A DNA stretch of 64,000 nucleotides from Poronia punctata (lineage: Eukaryota; Ascomycota; Sordariomycetes; Xylariales; Xylariaceae), in assembly GCA_022579005.1 (NCBI GenBank), contig MU401455.1:434001-498000 (forward strand). Direction: 5' to 3'. The position numbers and the translations under genes are program-made. Below are positions 59,001-64,000 of this stretch, piece by piece; position 1 is the first letter of the stretch, and each line of letters starts with the position of its first letter. The notes beneath the pieces are model-generated. The model had not been told where the DNA came from, searched no databases, and saw nothing but the letters and a program-made list of their open reading frames with translations.

Positions 59001-60704
59001 ATAGAAAAGCTAGCGAGCTACACGAGTGCTGATAGACATACTATGGAGCGTCTCTTCCATACCCTCGTGACGAAGCTGACGAACTGCTGGACCAAAGGCG
59101 ACGAACGACAGCGCCCCTATTGCATGTTGTTGGCACGCCTCCGCGTCTTTGACGCCCAATATTTTGACGTGCTGATGAGCGAATGGGTGCAACATACTCG
59201 TAGGCTTACGAGGCGGCCACCTATTTCTCAGCTGTACCCGCTTCTCATCAGCTGCGGGTGCCTCCCCTTCACTACCCTCCTCGCAACTGCTCTGAAGAAT
59301 CTGCAGCAGAATGCGCAAAACCAGTCGTATGCGGTGGGATCGGCGTCTACTTACATGCAGGAGATTTTACAGATGCTCATGATACCCTTCCGTCCTGGTC
59401 AGGTCATGACTCCGGAGGACTGTTATCGATTCCGAATTGTGCAGGAACAGGCACGACTCGAGTATGCGAGGGACATCATGCTTCTAGTCCGCGGGTCGTT
59501 GGGTGAATATGCCGCGTCTCGGAACCAGCAACCGCCGATGGTACAGCCTCTTGACGATGAGAATGTCAAATCACATTTCTTCGATCTGCTGAAAAGTCTC
59601 ATTCTCGTCGACCCACAAGCCGCCAGCCGGACCTTGTCTCTCAGGAGTCCCAATCCGAAACTGGTTGCGCTCATCGAAGGTCTCACCACCAAGCTATTAG
59701 TGCCCCATGAGAACGGTGGTCAGAAGAGTTTCGAACAGGTATTGAGCCTGGCAAACGAGTTCACGCTTCCGTTCTGTCAGATCAAGCTTTCGTTGAACCT
59801 AGCCATGCACGATCCGAGCACTCCCGAGGGCGCCGAGAAACTTCAGGCTCAGTTCGAGCAACTTTCGATAGCGATGGATAATGCCATCGAGGCGGATAAC
59901 GTCATGTGGACGGGCATGCTGTCTTGTCTTAGCTCCGACATCACCTTGCATCTGAAGAATCGAGCGGAAGCACGATTTCTGGATCTGATTCCCTCGTCCA
60001 AGGCACTCCCCTTTGACGAGGCCAGTTCGAAAAGCGATCTTCACATGGCCGAGAATCTTCTTACCGTTGTCGATTCGGTACTCCGAGGCGCATCGGTACC
60101 GCGGGCCTCGTCGCTCTCGAGCGGAATGGCGGACAAACTGACGGACCTCTGGGAGATACTGACATCGACTGATGAGGAGTGCACGGCTTTGAAGGAGACG
60201 GTGCTCGCGCATTGGCTCCCGTTACTCTTGTCGTGTCTAGCTCTGCAAGCTTCGCATACAGCATTGAACGATGCTTCGAAGCCGCCGGGCGTGGATAGCC
60301 GTGCTCGTTTATTGGTGATTCTGGCAGGGGTCGCCTTGGAACTGGACAAGTACCCCCTATCAGGTCTTGGCCCTCGTGTTTTCGATATCGCGCTGGCGCT
60401 TGTTGACGGTCTCACGGAGGAGAGCCGGCTCCAATGCGTGCGTGCAGTCAAAGACTACACGGCCGATCCTCGACTGAGGTACTTATTCAGCTTCGCCCCC
60501 GACCCGGCCGAGAACTTGATGCTGGCCTACAGGGAACGGACTCCTCATGATCGCCGTATGATGATGAATCCGGGCATGGGGCCGCCGGAGAAGCTCGCAC
60601 CGTTTGTGTATCGTCGCTGGGAGATCCTGAACGAACCGACACCGGTTGTAGGAGAGAACGACACAAGTCTAAGCTTGACGCTATTCGACGCCCGGAAGAT
60701 ATAG
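56033..60704 (+). CDS. med12: Mediator complex subunit 12 (Med12/Srb8)
   Basis: Exons 56033-57267, 57338-57542 and 57609-60704 give 1511 residues, the normal size for fungal Med12. The introns are 70 and 66 bp, both GTAAGT..CAG, and frame is kept. Med12 belongs to the CDK8 kinase module that reversibly represses or tunes Mediator and RNA polymerase II in the nucleus. The N-terminus (RQPQRSLSGSGLSQRP, then QQYLPQSPIR) is typical of filamentous fungi. The conserved Med12 domain covers roughly residues 300-375, with REAWLKDLANPTIPLRRL, IPHGIRGRVLLDQCL and AVWLAKCVGANEIRAFKRKG. Exon 2 continues with the HLYAEHLLDRDHYMEWLIS helix. The remaining ~1000 residues are helical repeats without recognised enzymatic motifs. 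No premature stop or frame break is seen. Confidence 0.95.
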
Positions 60705-62589
60705 CGACGGAAGTAAACGTGACGGCCGCCCTCTTGCATCCGAAACATGCCGCTCAGTATGCTTTTTCGCATCTTAGCTCTATCGACATGACAATCTCTG
60801 AGGTGGCACTACCGTCAGAAGATTCACTCTTTTTATTTTACTATTGCTTATGTGTATGTTTGTGTGTGTATGTAACGTCCTAAGACATAACTCATAGCGG
60901 AGCATGGCATATTTTGTTTATGGTCATCGGTCAAGTGGGATTCGGCAAAGGTCACGAAAGGTTACACAAGGAGCGCAGCATGGTTGGCTCGCTAGGCGTC
61001 TGGTCGAGTCTAGCCTCATCTTATTTATATCAACAGCTGGATTTCTTTATTGTTCAAAGCGTGTCATTTGAGTACCTATGCATTCTTACCCCTATTCTTT
61101 TTACTAATCGTTGCACACACGGGTGTCCGAATATTTGGCTTAGTACCACGTTTAACTGAGCTACCTACTGCATCCAAGGGAGATTTACTGTGTACGACGT
61201 AATGGATCAATAACATCGGCATATACGTGTACAACTCATGGGCAAGCATTTCTAACCCCCCCACACACTTATGGTATATATTGACTTGTTTTCCCCATCC
61301 ACATTCTACATACATATTGATGCTTTGTATATACCCCTTTCGATGAGGATCAGTGACTCGATTGTGAAAGTTTAAGTTAGGCATACATATCTTCTTTTAC
61401 AAATAGATGTCGTATTGTATGATTATAGCTCTGTCGAGATGTGTCCTGCTGCCCTACCAATCTCCCTCCCTATGATGAGTTGCTTAGATAATCCAATTGT
61501 GAAACAATCAAGTTTTGCCCCTAGGCCCTCTAAAAACAGGATCCAAAACCTCAGTTTCTAACCCACCACTTGGCACCCAGCCACAGTCGCGCCATTATAG
61601 TTAGCCCGGACCCACCTAAGATAGACGTTAAAATTCTACTAAAATTCTACTACCACTTGGCACCTGACCTTCCGCCTTCCTAGTCTAGCCCCCTTTATCC
61701 TCAAACTCACATCAAACAACTAAAGTTATAGATGAATGTATCATCAAACCCCCCCCCCCCCCCAGTAAAAAAAAGCCCCTCTCCTCTTTTAATGTTATAG
61801 AATCCCCAACTGACTTATTTATTCAGTCAATTGTAAAGTAAAGTAAAGTAATTAAGAATCAACCCGTCCCTGTGCACACAATTTCATTCAAGCAAAGAAA
61901 GATTCGGTTCTCTCTCTCTCTCTCCTCTCTCTATCTCCTCTCGACTCCAATTAACCGACCCTCTATACGACTATCTAACCCACGTCTTTCTTTTCTTCTG
62001 CCGCCGCGTACAACGCTCATTACAAGACCCGCAAATATTTCCCCTAACTTGAAGGTAAATATATATACCTTACCTATCTATCCCTTGGCAGCAAGATTTA
62101 TAAGGTACTTACCTAGGTAAAGTAGGTTACGGTGTATTTCGAAACAATTATTGTAAGAAGGGGGCCGTTCGTTTTGTTGTCTTCTGTCTCCTTTGCAGTG
62201 TATATAAATAGATTTTGTTCTTCCTCCTTTTCTTTTCGTCTTGTTGATCAATGTAATGGATCTAGGTTATATACTTTACTTGTATTATAAGTTCTGTTAT
62301 CCAATCTTTTAGTTTAGTTTTAGTTTTTATCCTCGTTGCCTCTTTTGATCAGTTTTGTAGAACCCCCCCCCCCCTTTATACACTTACTCTCCCCCCTTTA
62401 TTAAGAGACCAAACAAATAACCCTACCAACTAATAAATAAATCAATCTTACAAGCAACAGTTCACACAAACACATTTAACCACTCAATCCCTCATCAACT
62501 CGTCCCCATTTACAACCTTCCAACTTTCTCTCTCTCTATCTCTACCACATCCTATCCCAAAGAAGGAAAAAAAAACAAAAGAAAAAGAA
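60705..62589. other. Intergenic with pyrimidine-rich leader DNA
   Basis: 3' flank of med12, then DNA with C-runs (about 61749-61763 and 62365-62374) and CT-rich tracts (about 61910-61955 and 62525-62545). CT tracts before a start codon are common in well-expressed fungal genes. No additional gene was recognised. Confidence 0.55.
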
Positions 62590-62828
62590 ATGAAACCCAC
62601 CATCATCCTCTTATTATTCACAACCCTCGTCACAGCCGGTGTAATAATAACTCCCATAACGCCCGATCAAGTCATACCAGATGTAGTAGATGGGGATTGC
62701 TTCTTTGGTGTTTCGACGCCACATGGATGCGGGTCAGTCCTTTCCTTTCCTTTCTTCTCTTCTCTTTCTTTCTTCTTTTTGTTATGACTTACTGAAAAAA
62801 AAAATTCCTTAGACCTCTGCGGGGATGA
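62590..62828 (+). CDS. Predicted 52-residue secreted peptide with two Cys
   Basis: Two exons, 62590-62732 and 62813-62828, joined across an 80-bp intron (GTCAGT..TAG) with a pyrimidine-rich first half. The first 16 residues (KPTIILLLFTTLVTA) look like a signal peptide. The mature part is about 35 residues, acidic and Pro-rich, with two cysteines in DCFFGVSTPHGC followed by GPLRG and a stop. The spacing would allow one disulfide loop. A purine-rich AAAGAAATG context and CT-rich leader favour a real, well-transcribed gene. I recall similar short fungal secreted proteins with a DC-x-FG-x-x-TP-x-GC pattern but cannot name the family. No function is assigned. Without splicing the frame runs into Phe/Ser-rich intron sequence. 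Confidence 0.5.
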
Positions 62829-63657
62829 TATTTATTTGCGTTAGTCAAGGAAAGGGAAAAAAAAAAAAAAAAAGAGGGAAAGGTGGCGCAATCCGTGTTC
62901 CGGATACCTACCTACCTACCTTAGACATGGTTGAGCCGGGTTGAGGGGAGTGAGAAGATGAGGAATGGGGAACGAGGAATGAAAGAATGTGGAAAAAGTG
63001 AATCATGAGAAATGATGTTCGTCTTCTATTTGTCGTGTCGATTATGAAATCAAGTAACCTTGAAAGCCATCTGAATGGGATATGGCATATTAATATTCTG
63101 TGCCGCTGAATACATTCATCGTTCCAATTGTAATGATTTGAATCAGATGGCCTGGTATACAACTTATAGAGATCCTCATTTCACTTTCACATATATCATA
63201 CATGTGCTTCTTAGATGCTGCTGGATGGTGCATCTCGCGTTACCGTATTTGACCGTCGACTCCCAATCCTGCGGCTGGTGTGACATGTAATCCCATGATC
63301 AAGGTTACACCAGGGTTTGGATCGTTCAGAGTGTAGTAAAATAAGCAAGCTCGCTGCCTGTAATTGTGTTTCGTTCATAATTGTACTCGCCTCTATCCAA
63401 ACCCATATTCTCCGGACCTAGTATACCCTGTATTCCCTGGCTATGACGCCTATGACAAGTGAAACTATTATGGAAAGGGACAAAATGACGAACCAGGGGG
63501 CTAGGACCCTAGGAACAACCCCCTAAACGCCATCCAAAATGCTATACACCAGTGTCAAAGGATAAATGACAATGCGGACACGTAACAACCGGCACGGGGT
63601 GCAACATTCTCGGACCCGACCGCCACGAAAATCCAAAATCCGTTTCGACACCTTCTT
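62829..63657. other. Intergenic, nothing found
   Basis: An A-run at about 62858-62873 and TACCTACC repeats near 62905-62920. No supported gene. Confidence 0.55.
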
Positions 63658-64000
63658 TTATATCGACTCGTGAGCAAGACCGTTCGTAGCCCCGTCCTGA
63701 GAGTCCCGTTTCGGAGCGTAGATGCGGAATTGGTAAAAGATGATACAGTCTTCGACGATCGTCCCCAAGGATCCGAGAAACCACGGTATGGCCTTTAGTA
63801 AATACTTGGGTTCCTGTGAATACGCGAAAACGCTCAACCCATACATCAAGTTACCGGAGAGGGAAAACAAGAAGAATAGTAGCGCAAGGCCTGTCGAATG
63901 TTAGCTTTATTTGATCTCGGCTCGACTGGGTATGTAGAGTTTACCTTCGCATGACTTCTCCTTGTAGTTCTTGGCAATTTGCGGAACTCGAGCGCTATAA
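63658..64000 (-). CDS. PQ-loop repeat transporter, C-terminal part (cut by window edge)
   Basis: Two minus-strand exons are visible: 64000-63945, open at the window edge, and 63890-63658. They are joined across a 54-bp intron with GTAAAC..CAG ends. The spliced sequence reads SARVPQIAKNYKEKSCEGLALLFF at the join. R-x-PQ-I with a downstream KS-x-EGL is the PQ-loop signature. Two hydrophobic helices follow, with GNLMYGLSVF and PWFLGSLGTIVEDCIIFYQF, as in vacuolar Ypq/PQLC2-type cationic amino acid transporters. The short tail (APKRDSQDG onwards) ends at 63658. The first PQ-loop and N-terminus lie beyond the window. Confidence 0.85.

Overview
This window is nuclear DNA from a filamentous ascomycete, most likely a Sordariomycete. 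The genes carry short introns (54 to 162 bp) with GT(A/G)AGT-type donors and CTAAC/CTGAC-like branch sites. The proteins belong to families typical of moulds: a HET-domain protein, an AreA-N-domain protein, a membrane A1-protease-like protein and a fungal Med12. One AT-saturated transposon relic looks hit by repeat-induced point mutation (RIP). Intergenic DNA is full of TAGGTA/TACCTA words and 5-bp tandem repeats. I cannot name the species.

Layout. 1-5151 is intergenic. 5152-6801 (+) is an AreA-N-domain protein without a GATA finger. 8921-10840 (-) and 11239-12645 (+) are a divergent leucine-catabolism pair: methylcrotonyl-CoA carboxylase beta subunit and isovaleryl-CoA dehydrogenase. A Nudix protein (14386-15333), a large ferric-reductase-like protein (18927-21527) and the Set1/COMPASS subunit Spp1 (22741-24335) follow on the + strand. 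CNL1, a BLOC-1 subunit, is at 25527-26084 (-). A secreted CE2-like esterase (29071-30727, +) is followed by a membrane-anchored A1-family protein lacking both catalytic aspartates (32904-35096, -) and a small, probably mitochondrial protein (36106-36471, +). Next is a tRNA block: tRNA-Asp with an intron, then two identical tRNA-Glu genes in opposite orientation about 6.7 kb apart. Between the two tRNA-Glu genes lie the tRNA t6A dehydratase TCD, an NDP-sugar-type Nudix hydrolase and a HET protein. A 1.4-kb Tc1/mariner-like relic with a TA duplication fills 45225-46622. Then come an F-BAR/RhoGAP protein of Rgd1 type (47135-49732, +), a four-exon Asterix-family gene (50829-51471, -), Mediator subunit Med12 (56033-60704, +), a predicted 52-residue secreted peptide (62590-62828, +) and a PQ-loop transporter cut by the right edge (63658-64000, -).

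The genes are mostly housekeeping functions and do not form one pathway. The clear functional unit is the leucine pair sharing a 398-bp promoter. I see no CRISPR array, prophage, biosynthetic cluster or obviously new defence system. The most rewarding places for a second look are the small intron-rich genes, the transposon relic, the catalytically dead protease-like protein and the odd tandem repeats. All exon models are read from splice signals and frame only, with no transcript or database support.
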